Made by a program: the position numbers and the translations under genes
In this document: piece after piece, positions 1 through 8,895 of the stretch
Position numbering within the stretch: the first letter of the stretch is position 1
Layout of the letters: the number at the start of each line of letters is the position of its first letter
The notes under the pieces: model-generated
The model's database searches: none
Seen by the model: the letters and a program-made list of their open reading frames with translations, nothing else
Told to the model about the DNA's origin: nothing
Assembly: GCA_963827725.1 (NCBI GenBank)
Contig: CAWHBM010000001.1
Coordinates: 248,001-312,000, forward strand
Direction: 5' to 3'
DNA: 64,000 bases
Source of the DNA: VAXT01 sp963827725
Lineage (GTDB): Bacteria; Actinomycetota; Thermoleophilia; Gaiellales; Gaiellaceae

Positions 1-1068
1 TGCGCGCGCCTGCCGCGGCGCTCGGCGTCATCGAAGGGGTGGCTGACGGTCTTGCAGGCGTCGCTCGACTAGCCGGAGGAGCTCTCGCAGACGACCCGAA
101 GCGCCGTCGGGCGACGGCGGTCGGCGGCTACACGGCAACCGCAGTCCTGACCGCGATGATCGGGGTGGCGACCGCGGTCTGGCAAGTCGCGGCGCTGCGG
201 GTGGCTGGTTGGGTCGCGCGTGGCCTGAGGGGGCCTGCCCGGAGCGCTCTGCTCGCCGACGTCGCGCCGCCGGAGGCCTACGGGCGTGCCTATGGGTTCG
301 AGCGGATGATGGACAACCTGGGCGCGATCGGCGGGCCGCTGCTCGCGCTGGGGCTCGTCGCCGTCGTGGGAGTTCGGACGGCGATCCTGCTCTCGGTCGT
401 GCCGGGGCTCATTGCTGCCGGCGCGATCCTCCTTGCGGTCAAGGCCGCTCCAAAGCTCGAGGCGCACGAGCGCCGGCCGCTGCGAATTCGCGTGCGCCCC
501 GTGCTTCGTGGCCCGCTCGGCCGCCTTCTCTACGGGATCACGGCGTTCGAGGTCGGAAACGCCGCAGCGACGCTGCTCATCCTGCGGGCGACGGACGAGC
601 TCTCGGCCGGGCACGGCCAAGGCACTGCCGTCAAGCTCGGCCTCGGGCTCTATGCCGGTTACAACCTGGCTGCGGCCGTCTCGAGCCTGCCGGCCGGGCA
701 GGCTGCACGACCGTCGAGGGAGCGTCCTCGTGCTCTCGCTGGGCGTGACGGCGTTCTTCCTCGCCTATCTCGGCTTCGCGCTCACAGGCGGGACGCTCCT
801 CCTGCTGGTCGTCGTCTTCCTGCTCGCCGGGACCGGCAAGGGCCTCGTCGAGACCGCGCAGCAGGCCGCTGTCGCGGCGCTGGCGCCGGTCGACCTCCGC
901 GGCTCCGCCTTTGGCCTGGTAGCGGCGATCCAGAGCTTCGGCAACCTCGCCGCTTCCGTCATGGCGGGCGCCATCTGGACGCTCGTCTCGCCGCGCGCGG
1001 CGTTCCTCTACCTGTCTGCGTGGATGCTCGTCAGCCTGGTCGCCCTCAGCCGGGCACGCGTCAGCTAG
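1..1068 (+). CDS. MFS transporter, start outside window, one frameshift
   Basis: Predicted multi-pass membrane transporter of the major facilitator superfamily; the substrate cannot be read from the sequence. The frame is already open at base 3 (RAPAAALGVIEGVADGL), so the start lies upstream. A basic loop after a hydrophobic helix (GGALADDPKRRR) fits the MFS cytoplasmic motif between helices 2 and 3, and GRLHDRRG near 697-720 fits the repeat of that motif in the second half. The frame breaks exactly there: frame 3 is coding to about 698 and frame 1 from there to the stop at 1066-1068, as if one base is extra in the G/C run at 693-701. The second half has several clear hydrophobic helices (TLLLLVVVFLLAGTGKG). 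The family call is firm, the function is open. Confidence 0.8.
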
Positions 1069-1074
1069 TCGTTG

Positions 1075-2241
1075 CTACCACTTCGAGCGGCGGCCGCGGC
1101 GGCTCGTGTACAGGAGCTTCGCGCGCGCGGAGACCAACCCGGACTGCTCGTACTGGTCGCCGTGGCCGAGCCTGCGGGCTACTCGGCTCGTATCGGCCTG
1201 CTGCTCCGGGAGGACGAGGGTGATCGCGGTGCCGTTTCGGCCCGCTCGGCCGGTGCGGCCGGTGCGGTGCACGTAGCCCTTGTCCTCTTCCGGGGGATCG
1301 AAGTTGATCACGTGCGTGATGTCGTCCAGATCGAGGCCGCGGGCGGCGACGTCGGTTGCGACCAGAGTCGTCACCTTGCCCCGCTCGAACTCGGACAGCG
1401 CCCGCTCCCGGGCCTTCTGGGACATATCGCCGTGCATCGCTGCTGCCCGCACGTCGTGGCGCGCGAGCTTCTGGACGAGGCGGTCCGCGCCGCGCTTCGT
1501 CCTCACGAAGACGAGTGTGGACTCGGAGGAACGAATGTGCTCGACAAGCGTCTCGACCTTCGAGTCCGAGGTCACCGCCACGAAGCGATGTTCGATCTCA
1601 CCTGGATCGTTGGGCAGAAGGTCGGCTTCGAAGCGCGACGGGCTGTCCGTGTAGGCGCGCGCGAGCTCCCCGGCCTCGCCGTCGAGCGTGGCCGAGAAGA
1701 ACATCGTCTGCCGGTTCTGCGGGAGACGACGGACGATCCGGTCGACCTGGGGCTTGAACCCCATGTCGAGCATCCGGTCGGCCTCGTCGAGGACGAAGGT
1801 CTGGACTCGGGACAGGTCGACGAGGCGTCGCTCTGCGAGGTCCTCCAGCCGCCCCGGAGTTGCGACGAGGATCTGCGCGCCCTTGGCACGGTTCGCCTGT
1901 GCCCGGAGGGGCAGCCCGCCGTACGCAGCCGAGACCGAGAGGCCCTTGGGCTTTCCGAGACGCTCGAACTCTGCGGTCACCTGGGCCGCGAGCTCGCGTG
2001 TCGGGACGAGCACGAGGGCCGCCGGACACGGATCGCCCGGCAGTATCCGCTCGACGATCGGAAGCGCGAAGGCGAGCGTCTTGCCCGATCCCGTAGGCGA
2101 GCGAGCGAGGACGTCCAGTCCTGCGAGCGCATCGGGAAGGACGAGCTCCTGGATCCGGAACGGGTGGTCGATTGAATTGGCTGCGAGCACGGCGACGACG
2201 GGTTGCGAAACGCCGAGTTCGCGAAAAGACTGCTTGGACAT
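1075..2241 (-). CDS. DEAD-box ATP-dependent RNA helicase (RhlE/CshA-like)
   Basis: ATP-driven RNA unwinding enzyme, 388 aa, close to the minimal two-RecA-domain core. Motifs in order: Q-motif region (PFRIQ, about residue 27), motif I SPTGSGKT (48-55), Ia PTRELA, Ib TPGR, II DEAD (VLDEADRMLDMGF), III SAT, V (VATDVAARGLD) and VI HRTGRTGRAG. The C-terminal basic tail seen in RhlE is short here (YTSRRGRRSKW). The ATG at 2239-2241 is preceded by AAGGAG at a good distance. It is transcribed away from a small basic protein and a cold-shock-like RNA-binding gene, so a role in RNA remodelling under cold or stress is likely but inferred. The helicase identity is very secure; the subfamily is not. Confidence 0.95.
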   Translation of the reverse strand: MSKQSFRELGVSQPVVAVLAANSIDHPFRIQELVLPDALAGLDVLARSPTGSGKTLAFALPIVERILPGDPCPAALVLVPTRELAAQVTAEFERLGKPKGLSVSAAYGGLPLRAQANRAKGAQILVATPGRLEDLAERRLVDLSRVQTFVLDEADRMLDMGFKPQVDRIVRRLPQNRQTMFFSATLDGEAGELARAYTDSPSRFEADLLPNDPGEIEHRFVAVTSDSKVETLVEHIRSSESTLVFVRTKRGADRLVQKLARHDVRAAAMHGDMSQKARERALSEFERGKVTTLVATDVAARGLDLDDITHVINFDPPEEDKGYVHRTGRTGRAGRNGTAITLVLPEQQADTSRVARRLGHGDQYEQSGLVSARAKLLYTSRRGRRSKW

Positions 2242-2245
2242 GTAG

Positions 2246-2575
2246 TTCGACTCCTTATGGGTTCGAGACTTGCTGACCTCGAAACACCCGAAGGAGGAAC
2301 GAGAAGCTCATCTCACCGGACGGCACGATTGCCGCTCCGTGCTCTCACAGTAGCACCAACCCCATTTTGAAAGGCGAAACCGGAGCTAGGGGTCGCTTGC
2401 GGCGCCCGCTAGACTGTAGGCCTGTCTAATGCGAAACCGGTGGCGCGCGGCGCCCTCCGACTTCGTTGGGAGGTGCATGGCAAGCGGCTGGTGCGCTGGA
2501 TCAGAGCGTCGTTCCCCGGTGCACGCCCCTGCCGCGAACTGACAAGCTTAAGCTTCGATTGAAAGGTTGGAACTG
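2246..2575. other. Non-coding gap between divergent genes
   Basis: About 330 bases between the divergent helicase and the small basic gene. No reading frame with coding character is visible on either strand. It must hold the promoters for both directions and a long leader for the helicase (about 150 nt or more), which is common for cold-inducible RNA helicases. I see no convincing -35/-10 pair, riboswitch or terminator. Confidence 0.5.
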
Positions 2576-2845
2576 ATGGCGTCGAGCTCCAAACGACAAC
2601 AGACAATGGCCAAGAGGAACCGCGAACAGGCGGTCCGGGAAAAACGCGAGTTGAAGCTTGCGAAGAAGCACGCCGCAGCGGCCGCTCGTAACGCGCCGCC
2701 GGAAGAGGTCGAGCTGTACGGCCCGCTGAGTGAGAACGGTCTGGCGGCAGCGCCTGTGGACACCGATTCGCAGGAAGCGCCTGCGGACACCGATTTGCCC
2801 GAACAAACACCTGAGGGAGTCACCGATGACGCAACTGGTACCTGA
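2576..2845 (+). CDS. Small charged hypothetical protein
   Basis: 89-aa protein starting MASSSKRQQT. The first two thirds are strongly basic and helix-prone (MAKRNREQAVREKRELKLAK), the last third is acidic and low in complexity, with a near-repeat of APVDTDSQEA / APADTDLPEQ. No family is recognised. I chose the ATG at 2576 rather than the in-frame TTG at 2567. It overlaps the next gene by 20 bases, so the two are probably co-translated, and the partner looks like a cold-shock RNA-binding protein. A basic helix of this kind could bind RNA or ribosomes, but that is speculation. No membrane segment or signal peptide is seen. Confidence 0.6.
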   Translation: MASSSKRQQTMAKRNREQAVREKRELKLAKKHAAAAARNAPPEEVELYGPLSENGLAAAPVDTDSQEAPADTDLPEQTPEGVTDDATGT

Positions 2846-3140
2846 GCACGTGCTCGACCGAGAGGGAGAAGAGCAGGAGACACGCGGGACGATGATCTGG
2901 TTCAACGAAGAGAAGGACCACGGCTACATCTCGACCGAAGGCGGCGAGCGTCTCTACGTCGCCGGCACCGGCTTTGCTGGAGGCTTGCGGCCCAAGGGCC
3001 GTTGCGCAGGGCTCGCGGTGACCTTTCGCGTGACGAAGAACGGAGGGGTTCGGCAGGCCGAGGAGACCACTCTGCTGACCGATGCTCCCTCTCAGCGCGC
3101 GCGCAGGCGCCACGGCGGCACCGGGCGCGGGCGCTTCTAG
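2826..3140 (+). CDS. Cold-shock-domain-like RNA-binding protein
   Basis: 104-aa protein. After an acidic lead (about residues 1-20) comes a segment resembling a cold shock domain: GTMIWFNEEKDHGYI matches the strand holding RNP1 (consensus G-x-V-K-W-F-N-x-x-K-G-[FY]-G-[FY]-I), but with aspartate-histidine in place of the usual glycine-phenylalanine, and with no clear RNP2 VHF motif. The end is arginine-rich (RARRRHGGTGRGRF), as in RNA chaperones. Start ATG 2826 has GAGGGA just upstream; a shorter start at 2892 would remove the acidic lead. A divergent nucleic-acid-binding cold-shock-like protein is the best call. The neighbouring DEAD helicase supports an RNA role. Confidence 0.65.
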   Translation: MTQLVPEHVLDREGEEQETRGTMIWFNEEKDHGYISTEGGERLYVAGTGFAGGLRPKGRCAGLAVTFRVTKNGGVRQAEETTLLTDAPSQRARRRHGGTGRGRF

Positions 3141-3174
3141 CCGTCAGCACTCGACGATCCAACACGACCCGGCC

Positions 3175-3894
3175 GTGGCCGAACTGACGTACGTCGGGCA
3201 CGCGACCGTCCTGATCGAGCTGGACGGGGTGCGCCTGCTGACGGACCCGGTTCTTCGCCAGCGCTTGTGGCACCTCAGGCGGCGCGTGCCGCTCGAGGCC
3301 TTCGACCTCGGAGGGATCGACGCCGCCCTTCTCTCGCACGTTCACTTCGACCATTTCGACCGGCCTTCGCTGCGCATGCTCGGCACCGGCGTCACGGCTG
3401 TGGTGCCCGTTGGCGCCAGCCGGCTGCTCCGGGGCTTCTCGGACGTACGCGAGGTCGACGTCGGCGACGAGGTGCGTGTCGGCAAGGTGACGGTTCACGC
3501 GACGCCTGCCGTGCACCACAGCACGCGCCTCACGCTCAGGTCTGCACCGGCGCTCGGGTTCGTCGTCTCAGGCTCGCGGCGCATCTACTTCGCCGGCGAC
3601 ACGGATCTCTTCGAGGGGATGTCCGCGCTCGCCGGGTCGCTCGACGTCGCGCTCGTGCCCATCGCGGGCTGGGGATCGAAGGTCGGGCCCGGACATCTCG
3701 ACCCGCTGCGGGCGGCGAAGGCTCTCCGGCTGTTGAGCCCGCGGATAGCCGTCCCGATCCACTGGGGAACGCTCTCGCCGGTGAACCGAACCGCGTCGGC
3801 GGAACCGACCGAGGCTTTCCGCCGGCATGCAGCCGAGCTCGCGCCCCAGGTCGAGGTCCGGGTCCTAGAACCAGGCGGCGTCCTGAGCTTCTGA
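3175..3894 (+). CDS. Metallo-beta-lactamase-fold hydrolase (UlaG-like)
   Basis: 239-aa metal-dependent hydrolase of the compact UlaG/YfhI type. The metal-binding signature HxHxDH appears as SHVHFDHFD near residue 55, followed by later ligands in GDTDLF and in PIHWGTL near the C-terminus. The N-terminal strand YVGHATVLIELDG is typical of this subgroup, which includes L-ascorbate-6-phosphate lactonase and many uncharacterised esterase/phosphodiesterase-like members. The open frame extends upstream to 3082 but overlaps the preceding gene, so GTG 3175 is preferred; no strong ribosome site is seen there. Substrate unknown; probably cytoplasmic as no signal peptide is present. Confidence 0.85.
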   Translation: MAELTYVGHATVLIELDGVRLLTDPVLRQRLWHLRRRVPLEAFDLGGIDAALLSHVHFDHFDRPSLRMLGTGVTAVVPVGASRLLRGFSDVREVDVGDEVRVGKVTVHATPAVHHSTRLTLRSAPALGFVVSGSRRIYFAGDTDLFEGMSALAGSLDVALVPIAGWGSKVGPGHLDPLRAAKALRLLSPRIAVPIHWGTLSPVNRTASAEPTEAFRRHAAELAPQVEVRVLEPGGVLSF

Positions 3895-3922
3895 GTCAGT
3901 GCAATGATCGGATGGACGCCCG

Positions 3923-4255
3923 ATGTTCTTTCTGATCGCCTTGCTGCTTCTCGTCGTTCTGCCCTCGCCGTGGAACCTCATCGCCGGGGCCGTGAGCTTC
4001 GCGCTCGGCCTCGTCGAGGTCGGGTACTGGCAGCGCCGCATGCGGCGCGAGAAGGTGCAGACAGGCGTCGAGAATCTCGTCGGCTCGATCGGCGAGGTGA
4101 CCGAGCGCCTCGCCCCGTCAGGCCAGATCCGCGTCCTGGGTGAGCTCTGGCGGGCTCGCTCGAGCACGGAGGTTCCCGTTGGCTCGCGCGTGCGCGTGAT
4201 CGCAGTGGACGGTCTCACGGTGGAGGTAGAGGCCCTCGACGAGGAGCGTGCTTGA
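3923..4255 (+). CDS. NfeD-like membrane protein
   Basis: 110-aa protein with two N-terminal membrane segments (MFFLIALLLLVVLPSPWNL and a following AGAVSFALGLVEVGYW) and a C-terminal soluble domain of about 60 residues ending in VPVGSRVRVIAVDGLTVEVE. That end matches the OB-fold domain of NfeD proteins, which usually sit with membrane serine proteases or stomatins; none is next to it. This is the short NfeD1b-like form. Start ATG 3923. Function is inferred from the family only: a scaffold or interaction module in membrane protein quality control. Confidence 0.7.
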   Translation: MFFLIALLLLVVLPSPWNLIAGAVSFALGLVEVGYWQRRMRREKVQTGVENLVGSIGEVTERLAPSGQIRVLGELWRARSSTEVPVGSRVRVIAVDGLTVEVEALDEERA

Positions 4256-4346
4256 GGCGAGAACCCGCTGAAACTCACGCCGAACTGATGTGTTGGCCGG
4301 TTCAACCGTCGGGAGCATTGCGTTACCGCGAGACTCCCTTTTGTCG

Positions 4347-5483
4347 ATGACCGAAACCGCGGTTGAGCAACAGCACCCGTCGCTGATCCATCCGTTCCGC
4401 GACCCCTCGCGCCGGCGGCGGATCGTCAAGGTCGTTGCCTGGCTCGTCGGCACTGCGTTGGTAGTGGCCGTGCTCGATCTTCTCGGCGTCGACGTCCGCG
4501 GGTGGCTGTCAGACCTCTGGGATCAGATCAAGGAGGTTCCGGTCGGCTACATCGTTGCGGGGCTCGTCTTTCAGACGGGCCAGACGTTCTTCGCGGGGCT
4601 TTCGTACTACGGCATCCTCAGCGCCGCGTACCCCGGCGAGGTGGCCCTAGCGCCCATCGTCGCCGCCTACGCGGTCGGCGTGGCCATGAACGGGTTCCTG
4701 CCGGCGAACATCGGCACCTTCGTCACGCTGCTCATGTTCGTCGCGATCATTCCGAGCGCGACGGTCGGGGGCTCGTTCGCCGCCTACCTCGTGCAGAAGA
4801 TCTTTTTCACGATCGTGGGCACGTTCGTCTACCTCTACCTCTTCTTCTCGGTTCCCGGCTCGTTCGACGCGAACCTCGGCAACATCTCCGAGCATCCGTG
4901 GAGGACCATCCTGATCGTGGCCGGCGGCGGCTTCCTGATCGTGGTCGTCGCGCGGATCTTCTGGCGGCAGGTCAAGAAGCTGTGGGCGCAGGCGAAGCAG
5001 GGCGGAGTGATCCTCGCGACACCGAAGCGGTACCTGACCAGAGCGTTCCTCCCGTCGCTTGCCTCCTGGCTCTGCAAGCTGACCGTCATCGGCATCTTCC
5101 TGGCCGCCTTCGCGATCCCGGTCACGTTCGAGTCGGTCATGTGGGTCACCGGCTCGGGCTCGCTCGCCAACGTCGTCTCTTTCACCCCGGGCGCCGTGGG
5201 CATCACCCAGGCGACGAACGCGTTGGCGCTGGACACGTGCTGTGACGTGGCAAACGAGACGGCCGTCGCCTACTCGAGTGCGCAGCAGTTGATCGTCACG
5301 GCCTGGAACGTCGTGTTGGCGCTCGTGCTCGCGGTGCTGGTCTTCGGCTGGACCGGCGGCAAGGTGCTCGTCGGCGGTGCATACGGCGACGCGAAGGTCA
5401 AGGTCGCCGAGCAGAAGGCACAGCGGGCGGAGAAGAGGGAGGCGAAGAAGGAGGCGAAGCGGGCCGGGAAGGACGCGGAGTGA
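4347..5483 (+). CDS. Lysylphosphatidylglycerol-synthase-TM-like (UPF0104/AglD) membrane protein
   Basis: 378-aa integral membrane protein with about 8 hydrophobic segments. The region YGILSAAYPGEVALAP through VGVAMNGFLPANIGTF, and SFTPGAVGITQ near residue 280, match the LPG-synthase transmembrane (MprF/AglD) superfamily, some of whose members flip or bind lipids. It lacks the soluble MprF acyltransferase domain and instead ends in a lysine/arginine/glutamate-rich cytoplasmic tail (EKREAKKEAKRAGKDAE). ATG 4347 is preferred over an upstream TTG at 4290. The stop overlaps the GTG of the next gene by 4 bases, so both are co-translated; the partner is a membrane-anchored phosphodiesterase, which suggests a joint job in envelope lipid or polymer handling (inference). 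Confidence 0.75.
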   Translation: MTETAVEQQHPSLIHPFRDPSRRRRIVKVVAWLVGTALVVAVLDLLGVDVRGWLSDLWDQIKEVPVGYIVAGLVFQTGQTFFAGLSYYGILSAAYPGEVALAPIVAAYAVGVAMNGFLPANIGTFVTLLMFVAIIPSATVGGSFAAYLVQKIFFTIVGTFVYLYLFFSVPGSFDANLGNISEHPWRTILIVAGGGFLIVVVARIFWRQVKKLWAQAKQGGVILATPKRYLTRAFLPSLASWLCKLTVIGIFLAAFAIPVTFESVMWVTGSGSLANVVSFTPGAVGITQATNALALDTCCDVANETAVAYSSAQQLIVTAWNVVLALVLAVLVFGWTGGKVLVGGAYGDAKVKVAEQKAQRAEKREAKKEAKRAGKDAE

Positions 5484-7492
5484 CCACGGCGCCATCGCCT
5501 GCCTCGTACGGAGAGGCCGTCGCCTGGGACCCTGAGCGGCCACGATTCAAGCCGCTCCGGGTGGTGCTGTCGTGGGCATTGACCGCGGCTTCGCTCTGGG
5601 TCGCGGCGGCGATCCTGCCCGGTGTCGACATCGCGGGCGTTGGCGGCGCGTTCCTCGTGGCCATCGTGGTTGCCGCCCTGAACGCGCTGCTCCCGCCGCT
5701 GCTCGCGGCGCTGCGGCTGCCGTTCATGCTCGCGCTCGGCTTCCTGCTCGTCCTGGCGGCCAACGCCGTCGTACTGAAGCTCGCCTCAGACCTGTTGGAG
5801 AACACCTTTACGGTGGACAACTTCGGCTGGGCGCTGCTCGCCGCGCTCCTGGTCGCCCTCGTGAGCCTCGTCCTCGAGGTGATCTTCGGAACGAACGACG
5901 ACGACACCTACACGCTGCGCGTCGTCCAGCGCGTCGCCCGCCGCCAGGGCGGTGCGACCCGAACGGACGTGCCTGGGATCATCTACCTCGAGATCGACGG
6001 CCTTGCGCTCCCCGTGCTCCGGAGAGCAATGCGAGACGGCAACGCATCGAACATGGCCCGCTGGGTCGCGGAAGGAACGCATGGTCTGACCGAGTGGGAG
6101 ACCGACCTCTCTTCGCAAACGGGGGCGAGCCAGGCGGGAATCCTGCTCGGCTCGAACGACGACATCCCCGCGTTCCGCTGGGTGGACAAGGAGAGCGGCC
6201 TGCTCACGGCCTGCTCGGCTCCCGACGACTGCGCGCGCATCGAGCGCGAGCGGGCCACGGGCATCGGGCTGCTCGTCGACGGCGGCTCGAGCCGTGGAAA
6301 CCTGCTTTCCGGCGAGGCCGAGGAGGTCATCCTCACCGTCAGCCGCATGGAGGCCGAGAAGAAGGCCAATCCGGGCTATCGCGCGTTCTTCGCCAACGGG
6401 TTCAACGTGACGCGCGCGCTCGTTCTGTTCGCGTGGGAAGTTCTGCTCGAGTGGACGGCGGCGCTCCGGGCGATCCGCCGCGACGTGCAGCCGAGAGGTC
6501 ACCGGGGCGGCATCTATCCGTTCCTGCGCGGCGCGATGTGCGTGATCGTCCGCGACCTGATCGTCTACGGCGTCCTCACGGACATGATGCGCGGCCGCCC
6601 TGCCGTCTACGCGACCTTCTCGAGCTACGACGAGGTCGCGCACCACTCGGGGCTCGAGCGCGTCGACACGCTGGAAGCGCTGCGTAAGCTCGACCAGCAG
6701 TTCGGCCGCATCGACCGCGCGCGCCGTTACGCGCCGCGCCCCTACGAGATCGTCGTGCTCTCGGACCACGGGCAGACGCAAGGTGCGACGTTCAAGCAGC
6801 GGAACGGCTACGGGCTCGACGAGCTCGTCGAGCGCTCGCTCGACCACGGAACCGTCAAAGAGGTCGCGGGGGGCGACGAGCAGCACGCGATGGTGGGGCT
6901 CGCGGTCGGTGAGGCGACGGGGAAAACACCGGACGGGAAGCGCGCGAAGAACGACGTGTCCGACCGGAACGTCGTCGTGCTCGGCTCGGGAAACCTCGGG
7001 CTCATCTCGCTAATGGAGGAGCCACGCCGGCTCACGCTCGAAGAGATCGACGAGCGCCACCCACGGCTGATCCCGGCACTCGGCGCGCACCCACACGTCG
7101 GCTGGCTCCTCGTTCGCTCCTCGGAGCGCGGTCCCGTCGCACTCGGCTCGCGCGGCGCCCACTACCTGGCTGAGGGAACTGTCGAGGGGGAGGACCCGCT
7201 GGCGCGGTTCTCGCCGAACGCGCCTCACCACCTACTGCGCACGGACGGGTTCGCGCACGTGGCGGACATCATGGTCGGCAGCTTCTACGACCCGGATCTC
7301 GAAGAGGGCTGCGCCTTCGAGGAGCTGATTTCGTTCCACGGCGGGCTCGGCGGGCCTCAGACACAGGCGTTCATCCTCTATCCCGTCGGCTTCCCGCTCC
7401 CCGACGAGCCGATCGTCGGAGCCGAGCAGGTTCACGGTGTGCTCTCCGGCTGGCGGCGGTCGCTCCAGGGGCCGGTAAGCGCCGCGGTCTAA
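5480..7492 (+). CDS. Membrane-anchored type I phosphodiesterase / alkaline-phosphatase-superfamily protein
   Basis: 670 aa. Residues about 30-135 form four membrane segments (PLRVVLSWALTAASLWVAAA onward) that resemble the mycobacterial type-IV phage-holin-like four-helix module. The rest is an alkaline-phosphatase-fold domain: the first metal/nucleophile block is YLEIDGLALPVLRRAM with the nucleophile region TGASQAGILLGSN, a metal block is SYDEVAHHSG, and another is VLSDHGQTQG. These fit type I nucleotide pyrophosphatase/phosphodiesterases. The catalytic domain probably faces outside, cleaving phosphodiester bonds of envelope polymers or lipids. Starts with GTG in a GTGA overlap with the upstream LPG-synthase-like gene. 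The domain call is firm, the substrate unknown. Confidence 0.85.
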   Translation: MTTAPSPASYGEAVAWDPERPRFKPLRVVLSWALTAASLWVAAAILPGVDIAGVGGAFLVAIVVAALNALLPPLLAALRLPFMLALGFLLVLAANAVVLKLASDLLENTFTVDNFGWALLAALLVALVSLVLEVIFGTNDDDTYTLRVVQRVARRQGGATRTDVPGIIYLEIDGLALPVLRRAMRDGNASNMARWVAEGTHGLTEWETDLSSQTGASQAGILLGSNDDIPAFRWVDKESGLLTACSAPDDCARIERERATGIGLLVDGGSSRGNLLSGEAEEVILTVSRMEAEKKANPGYRAFFANGFNVTRALVLFAWEVLLEWTAALRAIRRDVQPRGHRGGIYPFLRGAMCVIVRDLIVYGVLTDMMRGRPAVYATFSSYDEVAHHSGLERVDTLEALRKLDQQFGRIDRARRYAPRPYEIVVLSDHGQTQGATFKQRNGYGLDELVERSLDHGTVKEVAGGDEQHAMVGLAVGEATGKTPDGKRAKNDVSDRNVVVLGSGNLGLISLMEEPRRLTLEEIDERHPRLIPALGAHPHVGWLLVRSSERGPVALGSRGAHYLAEGTVEGEDPLARFSPNAPHHLLRTDGFAHVADIMVGSFYDPDLEEGCAFEELISFHGGLGGPQTQAFILYPVGFPLPDEPIVGAEQVHGVLSGWRRSLQGPVSAAV

Positions 7493-7496
7493 GGAA

Positions 7497-8042
7497 TCAG
7501 GATCCGTCGGACGCGAGCTCGTCGCACGAATCGGCGTCGCTGAAGGCCTGTTCCAGCTCGCCCCCGGGGTCCAGCTGTTGGAGCTCGGAGAAGGTTGCGG
7601 AGAGCTCCGTGCCCATTGCAGACAGGGCCCCACTCACTGCGGTGGCCGCCTCGACGAGCTCGCTCACGCCGGACGCGTCGTCCACGGCGTTCCTCATCGT
7701 CGACACGTTCTCCTCGACGGTGTCGGAGAGCTGGTCGAGCGATTCCTTCGCCTGATCGCCGGATTCCGTATCGGGCGCTTCGAGCCCCCTCAGGTCGTCG
7801 ACGAAGTCGTTCGTGGCACTCTCGAGGTCGTCGACCGCGCTCTTCAACGAGTCCTCGTTGAGGTTCCCGCCCCTCAGCGACTCACCGGTGGACGTGATCG
7901 ATGCGGTCCAGGTCGTGATCGACGAGCACAGGCCGTCGGCCCACTCGGTGGCCGAGGAGCCGCTGCCTCCGTCGTCCCCGCCGCACCCTGTTGCGAGGGA
8001 GACCGCCAGCAATCCGAGAACGAGCAACCGACGGGTCGTCAT
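7497..8042 (-). CDS. Putative lipoprotein
   Basis: 181-aa secreted lipoprotein. The N-terminus MTTRRLLVLGLLAVSLATGC carries a type II signal peptide with lipobox ATGC (Cys20), followed by a G/D/S-rich linker. The mature part is acidic and helical, with heptad-like spacing through residues 60-170 and one cysteine pair candidate (CSSIT... and SCDELAS). It matches no enzyme. Its ATG overlaps the stop of the glutamine amidotransferase gene by 4 bases (ATGA), so the two are co-translated. A helical surface protein is all that can be said. It converges on the phosphodiesterase gene with a gap of only 4 bases. Confidence 0.75.
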   Translation of the reverse strand: MTTRRLLVLGLLAVSLATGCGGDDGGSGSSATEWADGLCSSITTWTASITSTGESLRGGNLNEDSLKSAVDDLESATNDFVDDLRGLEAPDTESGDQAKESLDQLSDTVEENVSTMRNAVDDASGVSELVEAATAVSGALSAMGTELSATFSELQQLDPGGELEQAFSDADSCDELASDGS

Positions 8043-8890
8043 CGGGACGGCACCGCCTCACCGACCTGCGTCGGCGTGAACGCATGGATCTCGTCCTGCC
8101 CCGGCTGGATGACACCCCAGCTCGACTCGGGCACCTCGTTCCAGGCTCCGGCGAGCTCCCCGAGCGGTTCTGAGACGATCAACCGCGACTCGTCGTCGAG
8201 GCTCTGCAGCCGGGCGTCGTCCGGGTAGAGCAGCTTCAGCGTGCCCAAGTCAGTGCTGAAGAAGAGCGACCGCGACTGGCCCTCGCTCGAGTAGCGGAAC
8301 GCCCAGATCGACTCCCCGTTCGTGGTCGCAACGGTCATCTGGATCGGATGCTCGACGCCGTGCTCACGCCCAGTCGCTTCGATGAAGCCGACGGCATCCT
8401 GGACGGCCTTCGGCGGGTCGTCCTCGAGGCCCAGCGTCAGCGCCAGGTAGAAGAACGTCTCGGAATCGGTCGACCCTTCGATCTCCGGGTAGAGGTCAGG
8501 GTCGATGGCGAGTTGGAGATCGCGCTTCACACGAGGAAAATCGGAGATCGCGCCGTTGTGCATCCACAGCCAGCGGCCGTGGCGGAAGGGATGACAGTTC
8601 GTCTGCTGCACCGCGGTCCCGGTGGACGAGCGGATATGGGCAAAGACGACCGGCGAGCTGATGTGCCTTGCCAGCTCTTGCAGGTTCCGGTCGTTCCAGG
8701 CCGGCTCCATGCTGTGGAACACGGCCGGTGTGGCTCCGGCGCCGTACCAGCCGACGCCGAAGCCATCGCCGTTCGTCGTCGTCGCTCCGAGCCGAGAGTG
8801 CAGGCTCTGGTCGATCAGCGAGTACTTGGGTTTGAGGAGCAGCTCCTCGAGGAGGACCGGCGAACCTGAGTATGCGAGCCAGCGGCACAC
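8039..8890 (-). CDS. Class II glutamine amidotransferase
   Basis: 283-aa N-terminal-nucleophile glutamine amidotransferase. The protein begins MCRWLAY, giving Cys2 as catalytic nucleophile after Met removal. Further family blocks are TTNGDGFGVGWY, the ammonia-site histidine/arginine region FAHIRSSTG and the substrate loop LWMHNGAISD. Stand-alone domains of this type (YafJ/EgtC family) release ammonia or act as amidohydrolases; EgtC removes gamma-glutamyl in ergothioneine synthesis, but no other egt gene is nearby. Start is GTG at 8888-8890. A 10-codon reading frame with a good ribosome site sits just upstream, and the gene is translationally coupled to a lipoprotein. Exact substrate unknown. 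Confidence 0.88.
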   Translation of the reverse strand: MCRWLAYSGSPVLLEELLLKPKYSLIDQSLHSRLGATTTNGDGFGVGWYGAGATPAVFHSMEPAWNDRNLQELARHISSPVVFAHIRSSTGTAVQQTNCHPFRHGRWLWMHNGAISDFPRVKRDLQLAIDPDLYPEIEGSTDSETFFYLALTLGLEDDPPKAVQDAVGFIEATGREHGVEHPIQMTVATTNGESIWAFRYSSEGQSRSLFFSTDLGTLKLLYPDDARLQSLDDESRLIVSEPLGELAGAWNEVPESSWGVIQPGQDEIHAFTPTQVGEAVPSR

Positions 8891-8895
8891 GCCGT

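Noticed and set aside
1072..2175. Plus-strand open frame opposite the DEAD-box helicase
   Set aside because: Antisense of a gene whose every helicase motif is present; no protein-like features.
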